Positions 15,995-23,577 of a stretch of DNA of 64,000 nucleotides are shown piece after piece (the stretch's first letter is position 1; each line of letters opens with the position of its first letter). Both the position numbers and the translations under genes were made by a program. The stretch is from DASUTB01 sp036374835. Lineage in GTDB: Bacteria > Actinomycetota > Actinomycetes > Jiangellales > Jiangellaceae. The DNA lies in the NCBI GenBank assembly GCA_036374835.1, contig DASUTB010000001.1, positions 150,708 through 214,707 of the forward strand, in the 5' to 3' direction. The notes below the pieces were generated by a model, which ran no database searches, had not been told where the DNA came from, and was given only the letters and a program-made list of their open reading frames with translations.

Positions 15995-16923
15995 TGGCGG
16001 TTCCGCCCGCTGGCGCGTCCGGTCCCCCCGCCGATGACATAAGCGGCTCCGCCGCGAGGGTTGCCGTGGTCGGCACCGGCCGGATGGGCGGTGCGATGGT
16101 CGGGCGGCTGCGCGGAGCCGAACTGCCGGTTGTCGTGTACAACCGGACGCGCGCCAAGGCCGAGGCCGTGGCCGCAGAACATGGAGCCGACGTCGCCGGC
16201 ACAGCCCGAGAAGCTGTGGGGGGTGCCGATGTCGTGATCGTGTCGCTGCCGGACGACGAGGCGGCGTTCGCGGCCTACCGCGGACCGGACGGCTTGGTTG
16301 CGGGGCTGTCCAAAGGGGCGGTCGTGGCCGATACCAGCACGGTCGCACCGGCCACCGTCCGTGAGCTGGCCGGCGACGTCGCAGGCGCCGGGGCGGCGCT
16401 GCTCGATTCCCCCGTGTCGGGCAGCGTCGCCACGGTCGAGGCCGGTGCGCTCACCGTGATGGTAGGCGGTGACGAAGCGGCGCTGGAGAAGGCACGCCCG
16501 GCACTCGACGCGTTCGCCAAGCAGGTCGTGCACCTCGGCCCGATCGGTGCCGGCGCGGTGATGAAGTTGGTCGTCAACTCGATCGTGCATGCGCTGAACG
16601 TGGCGCTGTCCGAGGCTCTGGTCGTGGCCGAGCGGGCCGGCGTCGACCGGCAGGCCGCATACGACGTCATCGCCGCCGGGGCGGTCGGTGCGCCGTTCGT
16701 CCAGTACAAGCGGGATTCCTTCCTCGACCCGGAAGGCACCGCAGTCGCGTTCGCACTCGACCTCGTCGCGAAGGATCTCGACCTCGCGCTGGCACTGGCC
16801 GACGAGGTCGGCGCGAAGGCATCGCAGCTGGCCACGAACCGAGCCGTCGTCGGCGAGGCGATCGCCGCCGGCTATGGCTCTGCCGATCTGAGCGCCGTCG
16901 CCCAGCACCTGCGTGCCGATTAG
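15994..16923 (+). CDS. NAD(P)-dependent beta-hydroxyacid dehydrogenase (3-HIBDH/GLYR family)
   Basis: 309 residues. The Rossmann motif is VAVVGTGRMGGAMVGRL (about 24-40). The substrate-binding segment is DSPVSGSVATVEAGALTVMV, and the catalytic Lys is in GAGAVMKLVVNSIV. All are typical of 3-hydroxyisobutyrate/tartronate-semialdehyde reductases. The first 22 residues, before the Rossmann fold, are encoded by a copy of the 60-bp in-frame repeat and look like an added N-terminal tail. A start further downstream is possible but no better ribosome binding site is evident. As the last gene of the operon it probably oxidises or reduces a hydroxyacid or semialdehyde intermediate. Confidence 0.87.
   Translation: MAVPPAGASGPPADDISGSAARVAVVGTGRMGGAMVGRLRGAELPVVVYNRTRAKAEAVAAEHGADVAGTAREAVGGADVVIVSLPDDEAAFAAYRGPDGLVAGLSKGAVVADTSTVAPATVRELAGDVAGAGAALLDSPVSGSVATVEAGALTVMVGGDEAALEKARPALDAFAKQVVHLGPIGAGAVMKLVVNSIVHALNVALSEALVVAERAGVDRQAAYDVIAAGAVGAPFVQYKRDSFLDPEGTAVAFALDLVAKDLDLALALADEVGAKASQLATNRAVVGEAIAAGYGSADLSAVAQHLRAD
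15996..16058 (+). repeat. In-frame coding repeat, copy 2
   Basis: 63-nt counterpart of 15132-15191, with one 3-nt insertion that keeps the frame. It encodes AVPPAGASGPPADDISGSAA at the extreme N-terminus of the dehydrogenase. The start codon lies immediately upstream, so the repeat has extended or replaced the native N-terminus. Confidence 0.8.
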
Positions 16924-16949
16924 CCGATACCTGCAAACTCCGATGCCGG

Positions 16950-16963
16950 CCCCGCGTTCGGGG
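16950..16963. terminator. Short hairpin between convergent genes
   Basis: CCCCG (16950-16954) and CGGGG (16959-16963) pair perfectly with a 4-nt loop in the 44-nt gap between the end of the catabolic operon and the convergent coiled-coil gene. There is no T-run, which is common for actinobacterial terminators. It is a weak prediction. Confidence 0.4.
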
Positions 16964-16967
16964 TAGG

Positions 16968-17369
16968 TCACGTCAGCCCTGCGGCGGTGAAGGCGATACC
17001 TGCGACCGCGATGATCGCGGTGAGCGTTGTCGTGGTGACGAAGATCATCAACTTGCTCTGATTCTCGGACAGCTTGCGCTCGAACCGCTCCTCCAGCTGT
17101 TCGAACCTGCCGGTCATCGTGGTCTCGAACTGTGCGAAGTGTCCGTTGACCTCTGTCTTGAACTGCTCGAAGCGGCCGTCCATCTGCGCCCTGAACTGGT
17201 CGAGTTGGGTGTTCGTCAGCACGCCGAGGTGGTCGACGTCGCTACGGCGGGCGACGTCGGCCCAGCCGACCGGTGGAGTCAACTCCATGATCGTGGCCGC
17301 CTCCTGCTCGCCGAGCACCCGTTCGAGCGCGCTATGCAGCTGATGCCGCTCCTGCTCACCCACCGCCAT
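16968..17369 (-). CDS. Small coiled-coil protein with C-terminal membrane anchor
   Basis: 133 residues of unknown function. Residues about 58-102 are a heptad-like coiled coil with repeated FEQF/FAQF/FEQL blocks (RFEQFKTEV, HFAQFETTM, RFEQLEERF). A single hydrophobic helix (LMIFVTTTTLTAIIAVAGIA, about 108-127) sits at the extreme C-terminus. This tail-anchored layout resembles the DUF1640/CCDC90 class found in actinobacteria and phages. It is divergent from the ABC-F gene and convergent with the catabolic operon. No functional link is evident. Confidence 0.75.
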   Translation of the reverse strand: MAVGEQERHQLHSALERVLGEQEAATIMELTPPVGWADVARRSDVDHLGVLTNTQLDQFRAQMDGRFEQFKTEVNGHFAQFETTMTGRFEQLEERFERKLSENQSKLMIFVTTTTLTAIIAVAGIAFTAAGLT

Positions 17370-17642
17370 GGTCTCACCCCTTCCCCGTCGTGTACATGTC
17401 GATTCGAGGGTGACCGCCGGCCGAACGGGATCGAAACGGTCCAGGAGCGATCTGTGGATAACTCCGGCGTCCAGATGGAGATGTCAGAAGTCATGGTCAC
17501 CCAGTGGGTGCGTAAATGGCTTTGCCTCGCCATCCACGGTCATGGCATGCTGGCCGGGCGATGCTCAACTGACACCTGTGCCCGGTCCGCGTCCGAGGCG
17601 ATGCCCGGCGGACTCCCTCCGACCCACGATGAGGTCGCCACG

Positions 17643-19265
17643 GTGTCGCTGTTGTCCGCTCGCTCGCTTTCCATCTCGTTCGCCGGCCGCGTGGTGCTGG
17701 ACCGGCTCGATGTTGTCGCCGGCGGTGGCGAACGCCTCGGGCTGGTCGGCCAGAACGGTGCCGGTAAGACGACTCTGCTGCGCCTGCTGGCCGGCCGGAT
17801 CCACCCTGACTCGGGAGCCGTCCGTCGGCACGGAGATGTCGGCTACCTCGCACCGGAACCGGACCTGCCCCACGCCGGCACGATCGCCGATGCCGTCGAC
17901 GACGCGCTCGCCGAACTGCGGGCGTTGGAGCACCGGCTGGGACGGCTCGGGGAAGCCATCGCACGCGGTGCGGATGTCGTCGACGACTACGATGAGGTGC
18001 TCGCCGAGTTCGAGGCTCGGGACGGCTGGTCGGCCGACGCACGAGCGGCGAAGGCGCTGGCCGGCCTGGGCCTCGGCGATGTGCCGCTCGACCGGTCGGT
18101 GGCGACCTTGTCCGGCGGGCAACGTGCCAGGCTGGCGCTTTCACTCGCCCTCGTGCGCGCGCCGCAGATCCTGCTGCTGGACGAGCCGACGAACCATCTC
18201 GACGACGAAGCGATGGCATTTCTCGAAGGTTCGCTGCGCGAGCACAGGGGAGTGGTCGTCGCCGCGTCCCACGACCGTGCCTTCCTGAACGCGGTGTGCA
18301 CGTCGATACTGGATCTGGATCCGGAACTACGGATCGAGCCCGACGGGACGCCGATCAGTGCTCCATCTCGCTACACCGGTCGCTACACCGACTACCTGAA
18401 GGGCAAGGCCGCGGCGCGGGTCAGGTGGGAACAGGCCTATGTAGCGTGGACGGACGAGGTGAACGAGCTGCGGGACGCCGTCAACCGCACGGCCCGCACC
18501 GTCGGGCACCGCAATCGGGCACCACGCGACAACGACAAGTTCGCCCCGCACTACTTCGGCCAACGCGTGGACGCCGCAGTGGCCCGGCGGGTGCGGGACG
18601 CCGAGGCGCGGCTGGCCCGGCTGAAGGACCGGCAGGTCCCGAAACCGCCGAGACCGCTGCGCTTTTCCGGTGCGCTCGGCACCGACGGCCGCGACGGTTT
18701 GTTGATCGCGGTACGTGATCTGTATGTGCCCGGCCGGGTCCGGTGTGACGCGCTTGACATCACGGCCGGAGCGCGGCTGCTGGTCACCGGACCGAACGGA
18801 GCCGGCAAGTCCAGCCTGCTGGCCGCCCTCGCCGGGTCGCTCGCCCCTGAGCGCGGCCGGGTCATGGCCGCGCGCGGGCTCCGCATCGGCTGGCTGCTGC
18901 AGGTGACGACGTTCGCCGACCCGTCCGCTTCGGCACTTCAGACGTTCGCCGCCGGCCGGCCCGGTCATCCGGACGAGCACCAGGCGTCGCTGGTCGAGCT
19001 CGGCCTGCTCGCCGGCCCGGATCTCCAGAAACCGGTCGGCAACCTGTCCGTCGGGCAGCAGCGCCGGCTCGCGCTGGCCCGCCTCCTGACGACTGATCCA
19101 CATGTGCTGTTGCTGGACGAGCCGACGAACCACCTGTCGTTGTCTCTGGTCGAGGAGCTTGAGGAGGCGGTGTTGTCCTCGCCGCTGGCTGTTGTCCTCG
19201 TCTCGCACGACCGGTGGCTCCGGCGCCGTTGGACCGGTCAGCACCTTACGATGGAACCGGTTTAG
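17643..19265 (+). CDS. ABC-F family ATPase (ribosome-associated, duplicated ABC domains)
   Basis: 540-residue soluble protein with two ABC domains and no membrane segment. Domain 1 has Walker A GQNGAGKTT, signature LSGGQRARLALSL and Walker B ILLLDEPTNHLD. An inter-domain linker rich in Arg and Lys follows. Domain 2 has GPNGAGKSS, LSVGQQRRLALARLL and VLLLDEPTNHLS. ABC-F proteins bind the ribosomal E site and act as translation factors or antibiotic resistance factors. This one is of the actinobacterial type that often gives macrolide-lincosamide protection, but resistance is inference only. I chose GTG 17643, with GAGG 8 nt upstream. The 273-nt region before it (17370-17642) shows no other gene. 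Its 3' end overlaps the convergent ATPase gene by 20 nt. Confidence 0.88.
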   Translation: MSLLSARSLSISFAGRVVLDRLDVVAGGGERLGLVGQNGAGKTTLLRLLAGRIHPDSGAVRRHGDVGYLAPEPDLPHAGTIADAVDDALAELRALEHRLGRLGEAIARGADVVDDYDEVLAEFEARDGWSADARAAKALAGLGLGDVPLDRSVATLSGGQRARLALSLALVRAPQILLLDEPTNHLDDEAMAFLEGSLREHRGVVVAASHDRAFLNAVCTSILDLDPELRIEPDGTPISAPSRYTGRYTDYLKGKAAARVRWEQAYVAWTDEVNELRDAVNRTARTVGHRNRAPRDNDKFAPHYFGQRVDAAVARRVRDAEARLARLKDRQVPKPPRPLRFSGALGTDGRDGLLIAVRDLYVPGRVRCDALDITAGARLLVTGPNGAGKSSLLAALAGSLAPERGRVMAARGLRIGWLLQVTTFADPSASALQTFAAGRPGHPDEHQASLVELGLLAGPDLQKPVGNLSVGQQRRLALARLLTTDPHVLLLDEPTNHLSLSLVEELEEAVLSSPLAVVLVSHDRWLRRRWTGQHLTMEPV

Positions 19266-20733
19266 GTGTCCCCGTCGCAGCTTGGTAGAGGTCGTTGATC
19301 GTCCACAGTAGGACGTCTTCCCGCGCTGCCGTGGCGGCACGCTGAAACCGTTCCGTGAAGCCTCCCGCTGCGACGTAGAGGAGGGGTGAGCGAGGATCGC
19401 GAGCCTCGTGCGCCCAGGCGACACGAGACTCGGCGAGCCGATCCAGCATGCTCAGGTGCTTGTGATGGATATCGACATCCACCGGCTTGCGGTTCCATTT
19501 GATCGCACCGGTCAAGACACGGCCGTCGAGAAGCGGGCACACTATGTCGACGTCTACCGACTGGCGGTTGCGGTCGACACCCTGCCAGCGTCCCCACTCA
19601 CGAACGAGCGGAAGGCCTAGCCGATCGGCTAGGCGGTAATAGGCCTCCTCGACCATCGCCTCGAAGACCATACCCATATAACCATCGAGGGGCTGAGAGA
19701 TCCGTTGAGTCCAGATCGTTTCAGGGTTCTGAGTCGCCAACATGCTCTCCAGCGGGGCCACGATGTCGTAGTAGAAGTGCGTCGCGGGGTCACAGATGCG
19801 GTACCGGTACGGCTCGCGCGCCGTCGCGCCGACGTTGCGTCCGGCGCGGACGTAGTCCAGCGAGATCAGTCGCTCGATCTTGTCGCGCAGCGGGGTATCG
19901 GCCTCGAGCCCGGCGTGGCCGGCGATCTCGCTGAGCGTCGTCCGGCCTGACCCGATGGCACGCAGGATCGCTGTGTACTTGGGGATGTCACGGAGCCCTT
20001 GCTCCTGAAGCAGAGCTGATTGGACGAGTTCACGGACCTCGCCGGAGGGATTGAGAATGAGGTCGATCACGTTCGCCGACAAAGATCGTGCGGGATCGAT
20101 CGGTGCGAGATAACGCGGCGTACCGCCGAAGATCCCATATGCGTACGCACGGTCGCGGCTAGCAGTGAAGCCGGCGAGTTCACCGGCGTACCAATAGTCG
20201 AACGGCCGTAACTTGGCCTGCCATGCGAAGCGACCGTAGAGCGGCGATCCGCCATCGTTGAGACTCTCCAGCGTCCGCACTGACGAGCCTGCGATGACGA
20301 ACACTAAAGGCCGGGCGGGACGGCGGACCTCCCAGGCGGCGTTGAGCTCGGATGCCACCGCGTTGAGCTCACGCTGGTTCTGGCCGAGGTACTGAAACTC
20401 GTCGATTGTGATGGCCAGCGGTTTCGGAGATTCGTGATCGAGCAGAAGCCGGAAGACACTGCGCCATGTCGGATAGTCGTTGGGATATATGTGCTCACCT
20501 GACCAGGCGGCGAAGGTGTCGAGCAACGTGACACGGTTCTGGGCCGGCGTCGTCTCTGACGCAGTGAAGTAGAACGTGGAGATGTCCGTCGCGTCCCACG
20601 CACGACTCAGTAGGTATGTCTTGCCTACGCGGCGTCGCCCGTACATCAGAACGAGCTGCTGTTCCGGACGGGCGAGCAGATCGTGGAGGCGGCCGAGTTC
20701 CTTCTCACGATCGACGATCTGATCACGAACCAT
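19246..20733 (-). CDS. Orphan STAND-type ATPase with C-terminal DUF234 nuclease-like domain
   Basis: 495 residues. The N-terminal archaeal-ATPase domain has Walker A MYGRRRVGKTYLL (about 30-42), Walker B LAITIDEFQYL (about 110-120) and the sensor-like FVIAGSSVRTLE. A winged-helix region follows at about 260-320, then a C-terminal DUF234 domain. In DUF234 the PD-(D/E)xK-like core usually reads as an Asp, then GECKW. Here I read VDVDIVC, then GAIKWN, so the Glu is replaced and nuclease activity is doubtful. The DNA looks less GC-rich than its neighbours, and an AT-rich 44-bp palindrome sits 4 nt before the ATG, which suggests horizontal acquisition. No partner gene is adjacent. Function in bacteria is unknown. 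Confidence 0.82.
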   Translation of the reverse strand: MVRDQIVDREKELGRLHDLLARPEQQLVLMYGRRRVGKTYLLSRAWDATDISTFYFTASETTPAQNRVTLLDTFAAWSGEHIYPNDYPTWRSVFRLLLDHESPKPLAITIDEFQYLGQNQRELNAVASELNAAWEVRRPARPLVFVIAGSSVRTLESLNDGGSPLYGRFAWQAKLRPFDYWYAGELAGFTASRDRAYAYGIFGGTPRYLAPIDPARSLSANVIDLILNPSGEVRELVQSALLQEQGLRDIPKYTAILRAIGSGRTTLSEIAGHAGLEADTPLRDKIERLISLDYVRAGRNVGATAREPYRYRICDPATHFYYDIVAPLESMLATQNPETIWTQRISQPLDGYMGMVFEAMVEEAYYRLADRLGLPLVREWGRWQGVDRNRQSVDVDIVCPLLDGRVLTGAIKWNRKPVDVDIHHKHLSMLDRLAESRVAWAHEARDPRSPLLYVAAGGFTERFQRAATAAREDVLLWTINDLYQAATGTPKPVPS

Positions 20734-20737
20734 TCTT

Positions 20738-20781
20738 CTATCATAATAGTCTTCTATTGCAAGAGAATACTATTATGATAG
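20738..20781. promoter_or_regulatory. AT-rich 44-bp palindrome at the start of the STAND ATPase gene
   Basis: The left half begins CTATCATAATAGT (20738-20750) and the right half ends ACTATTATGATAG (20769-20781). Around the centre (20759/20760), 20 of 22 positions pair. It is strikingly AT-rich for this genome and begins 4 nt from the ATG at 20733, so it includes the region where -10 and the ribosome binding site should be. TATTAT on the minus strand could serve as -10 of a near-leaderless transcript. It may be an autoregulatory operator or a hairpin that sequesters the start. Confidence 0.75.
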
Positions 20782-20804
20782 TTAAGCTTCTCGATCAGTC
20801 GCTG

Positions 20805-21821
20805 CTAGAGCCGAAGGCGGAGCATACGGCGGGCGTTGCCCTCGTACAGTTGGGCACGCACCTCGTCGGTGATGTCGAGCCGGTGGTCGAGGATGTCGAT
20901 GGTGTCGCGGATGTAGCCCGGGCCCTTCTCCGGGTCGAACGGTGAATCGGATGCGAACAGGACGTGGTCCGGCCCGAAGAAGTCCAGCCCGCACTGGGTG
21001 GCCGCGGCCGAGCCGAACACGGCCGTGTCGCCGTAGAACTGCTTGAAGTACTCGACCGGACGCTTCTCCAGCCGGTCGAGGATCACACTCAGATCTTCGC
21101 CGCTGGTGCGCGCGCCGAGCTGATCCATGCCGGGCCCGACCCGGCCTTCGAAATAGGGCGTCATGCCGCCGAGGTGGTGGGTGATGATCTTCAGGTTGGA
21201 GTAACGGTCGAACACGCCGCTGAAGATGAGCCGGGCCATCATCGCGCTGGTCTCGTAAGGCCAGCCGAAGGTCCACCAGATCTCGTACTTGGACCGGTCC
21301 TCGTCGAGGTAGTCCGGCATCTCGGCGCCGCGGGCGGGGTGCACCCAGATCGGCAGATCGTAAGCGGCCATCTGCTCGAAGACGGGCAAGTACTCGGGAT
21401 TGTCCAGGGCACGGCCGGCGACGTTGGTGAACATCTGCACGCCTGTCGCGCCGAGTTGGTCGATGGCTCGCTTGGCCTCGGTCACCGAGGCGTCCGGGTT
21501 GTTCATCGGCAACGACGCGACGAATCCCACGAAGCGATCGTGCCGGGCGACTAGGGCGGCCATCTCGTCGTTGGCGATGGCCGCCAGCTCCGGCGTGACT
21601 CCAGGTCCCGCGACACGCTCCAGCGGTGGCGCCGCGAGCGTCAGGACCTGGCGGTAGTCGTCGCCGAACTGGTCGACCATACGGAGCCGCTCGTCCACAT
21701 CGACGAGTACGGGGATGTTGCGCACCCGTTTGCCGATGTCGGCCAGGTCAGGTGCGATTTCGTTCATCCGGTCGAAGTAGCGCCGCGGGATGATGTGGTT
21801 GAACACGTCGATCTTCAGCAT
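20805..21821 (-). CDS. Amidohydrolase_2 family (ACMSD/resorcylate decarboxylase-like)
   Basis: 338-residue TIM-barrel enzyme of the family that includes aminocarboxymuconate-semialdehyde decarboxylase and gamma-resorcylate decarboxylase. Metal or active-site segments are DLPIWVHPARGAE (His), IITHHLGGMTPYFE (His-His) and LFASDSPFDPEKGP (Asp). The N-terminal HxH of the family appears as FNH in MLKIDVFNHIIP, so the first His is Phe. This may define a subgroup with a different metal arrangement. It lies 15 nt downstream of iclR on the same strand and faces away from an Ssu/Tau-type importer. A role in decarboxylating or hydrolysing an imported aromatic or carboxylic acid is inferred. Confidence 0.82.
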   Translation of the reverse strand: MLKIDVFNHIIPRRYFDRMNEIAPDLADIGKRVRNIPVLVDVDERLRMVDQFGDDYRQVLTLAAPPLERVAGPGVTPELAAIANDEMAALVARHDRFVGFVASLPMNNPDASVTEAKRAIDQLGATGVQMFTNVAGRALDNPEYLPVFEQMAAYDLPIWVHPARGAEMPDYLDEDRSKYEIWWTFGWPYETSAMMARLIFSGVFDRYSNLKIITHHLGGMTPYFEGRVGPGMDQLGARTSGEDLSVILDRLEKRPVEYFKQFYGDTAVFGSAAATQCGLDFFGPDHVLFASDSPFDPEKGPGYIRDTIDILDHRLDITDEVRAQLYEGNARRMLRLRL

Positions 21822-21836
21822 GGACGGTCCCTTCTG

Positions 21837-22619
21837 CTACTCGAATGTGGTGGCGATCTCCTGGGCGGCCGTTCGGGCGGCTTCGGCGAAACTGGAAATC
21901 TGTGCGTGGGTCAGGCGTGTCTCCGGCGCCGCGATGGCCAGGCCGGCCGTCGGCGGTGCGGCGACGTTGGGAATGGCCACACCGACGGCCACGAGCCCGA
22001 CGTCGCTCTCGCCGATGTTCGTCGCGTAGCCGGTTCGTCGTACTTCGTCTAGCGCCGTCATCAAGTCGCGCCGCGATGTGATCGATTTGTCGGTGAGGCC
22101 GGGCAGCGTCTCGTCCGGGTACAGTTCGGCGAGCCGGTCGGCGGGCAGCCCGGCGAGGATCGCCTTTCCTGCCGAGGTGGTGTGCGCCGGGCGCAACAGG
22201 CCGGTCCGTGCGGCCACCCGGATCGGGTGCGGGCTCTCTACCGAGTCGAGAAACCGGACGTTCGCACCTTCCAGCGTCATCAGCGTGACGGTCTCCTCCA
22301 CCTTGCGGGCCAGTCGCTCCATGTGAGGGCGGGCGAGCCTTCGGATGTCCATCCGGACGACTGCGGCCAGGCCGAGGCTGACCAGTGCCGGGCCCGCCCG
22401 GTAGCCGCGTGAGTTGGTGTCGCGCTGTGCGAAGCCGTAGTGCTCGAGCATGCTCAGCAGCCGGTGAACGGTGGACCGGGCGATGTCGAGCTCACGGCTG
22501 GCCTCGGCGATGCCGATGGCATCCCGGTCGCGCAACAGCAGGAGGATCTCGAGCGCCTTGCCAACCGAGCGCACCGGGTAGCCCGGCGTGTCCGCCGGCG
22601 AGGGCTCGGCCGCCGTCAT
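21837..22619 (-). CDS. IclR-family transcriptional regulator
   Basis: 260-residue regulator with an N-terminal winged helix (VRSVGKALEILLLLRDRDAI, then LDIARSTVHRLLSMLEHYGF) and a C-terminal IclR effector domain (LRPAHTTSAGKAILAGLPAD is the hallmark segment). I chose ATG 22619 because GGAG lies 7 nt upstream and the length is normal. An in-frame ATG at 22661 would add 14 residues. It is transcribed with the amidohydrolase and divergently from the ABC importer. It probably responds to the imported compound and acts on the 22620-22761 region. Confidence 0.9.
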   Translation of the reverse strand: MTAAEPSPADTPGYPVRSVGKALEILLLLRDRDAIGIAEASRELDIARSTVHRLLSMLEHYGFAQRDTNSRGYRAGPALVSLGLAAVVRMDIRRLARPHMERLARKVEETVTLMTLEGANVRFLDSVESPHPIRVAARTGLLRPAHTTSAGKAILAGLPADRLAELYPDETLPGLTDKSITSRRDLMTALDEVRRTGYATNIGESDVGLVAVGVAIPNVAAPPTAGLAIAAPETRLTHAQISSFAEAARTAAQEIATTFE

Positions 22620-22668
22620 CTCATCTCCATAACGACTCTTGACGCGTCGGATGTTCTTCATAATAGAC

Positions 22669-22683
22669 TATCGCATAGCGATA
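22669..22683. promoter_or_regulatory. Candidate IclR operator in the divergent region
   Basis: TATCGC-ATA-GCGATA is a perfect 15-bp palindrome in the 142-nt space between iclR and the importer genes. A TTGACG (22639-22644) followed 16 nt later by TAATAG (22661-22666) could be a plus-strand promoter just before it. IclR proteins usually bind such short AT-containing palindromes near divergent promoters. No experimental support. Confidence 0.5.
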
Positions 22684-22761
22684 TTCCACTGTGCAGAACG
22701 CTCCACTGGCATGACAACCGAGTACTGACAAGGAAGTCGCCCACCTCAGGGAGGTGCTTCG

Positions 22762-23577
22762 GTGGCTGGGGTGGCCAGAGCCGGTCGGCGGGGCATCCCT
22801 GTGCTGCGTTCCTCGTTCTGGGTCGGGCTCGCCGGTGTTCTCGTAGTGCTGATCGTCCTCGAGGGCGTCGCCCGGCTCGAACTGCTCTCGAGCACATGGT
22901 TCCCACCTGTCACGGTCGTGTTCGAGACGCTCGGGGATTTGCTGGGCACGACGGAGCTGTGGGCGAACGTGGGCTGGACCCTGCAGGGCTGGGGTGCCGG
23001 GCTCGCGCTCGCCGCCGCACTCGCGATCCCGATCGGCATGCTGATCGGCTCGTTCGAGCCTGCGTACCGGGCGGTGCGCGTCGTCATCGAGTTCCTGCGC
23101 CCGATCCCGTCGGTTGCGCTGATCCCCGCCGCGGTGCTGCTGTTCGGCACGAACAGCCTCAGCATGAAGGTCTTCCTGGTCGCGTTCGCCGCCTTCTGGC
23201 CGATCCTGTTCCAGGCTCTTTATGGAGTGCAGGACGTCAGCCCCGGCGTCAAGGAGTCCGCCCGGGCGTACGGGCTCGGCCCGGGCGCGCGGTTCGTCCG
23301 CATCGTCCTGCCGAGCACCCTGGCCTACGTCGCCACCGGCGTGCGGATATCGTCGGCGATCGCGCTGATCCTCACCGTGACGGCTGAGCTGGTCGTCGGC
23401 GCGGACGGCCTCGGTCGGGCGATCATCGTGGCACAGACGTCGGTGCAGATCCCGGCGATGTACGCGTACATCGCCGTCACCGGTGCGCTCGGATGGGCGC
23501 TCAACGCGGCCTTCCAGGCCGGTGAGGCGCGGCTGCTGCACTGGCACCCGGCCCAGCGTGAAGAGGTGCGGGCATGA
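22762..23577 (+). CDS. SsuC/TauC-type ABC transporter permease (1)
   Basis: 271-residue BPD_transp_1 permease with about six hydrophobic helices. The cytoplasmic coupling loop reads ESARAYGLGPGARFVRIVLP (EAA motif), as in nitrate/sulfonate/taurine importers. The GTG start has GGGAGG about 8 nt upstream. It is the first of four plus-strand genes (permease, permease, ATPase, binding protein), with a GTGA-type overlap to the next. Two distinct permeases imply a heterodimeric channel, whereas SsuC and TauC usually homodimerise. Confidence 0.88.
   Translation: MAGVARAGRRGIPVLRSSFWVGLAGVLVVLIVLEGVARLELLSSTWFPPVTVVFETLGDLLGTTELWANVGWTLQGWGAGLALAAALAIPIGMLIGSFEPAYRAVRVVIEFLRPIPSVALIPAAVLLFGTNSLSMKVFLVAFAAFWPILFQALYGVQDVSPGVKESARAYGLGPGARFVRIVLPSTLAYVATGVRISSAIALILTVTAELVVGADGLGRAIIVAQTSVQIPAMYAYIAVTGALGWALNAAFQAGEARLLHWHPAQREEVRA

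Noticed and set aside
17139..17642. N-terminal extension of the ABC-F gene
   Set aside because: It reads antisense to the coiled-coil gene; GTG 17643 has a ribosome binding site and gives a normal ABC-F length.
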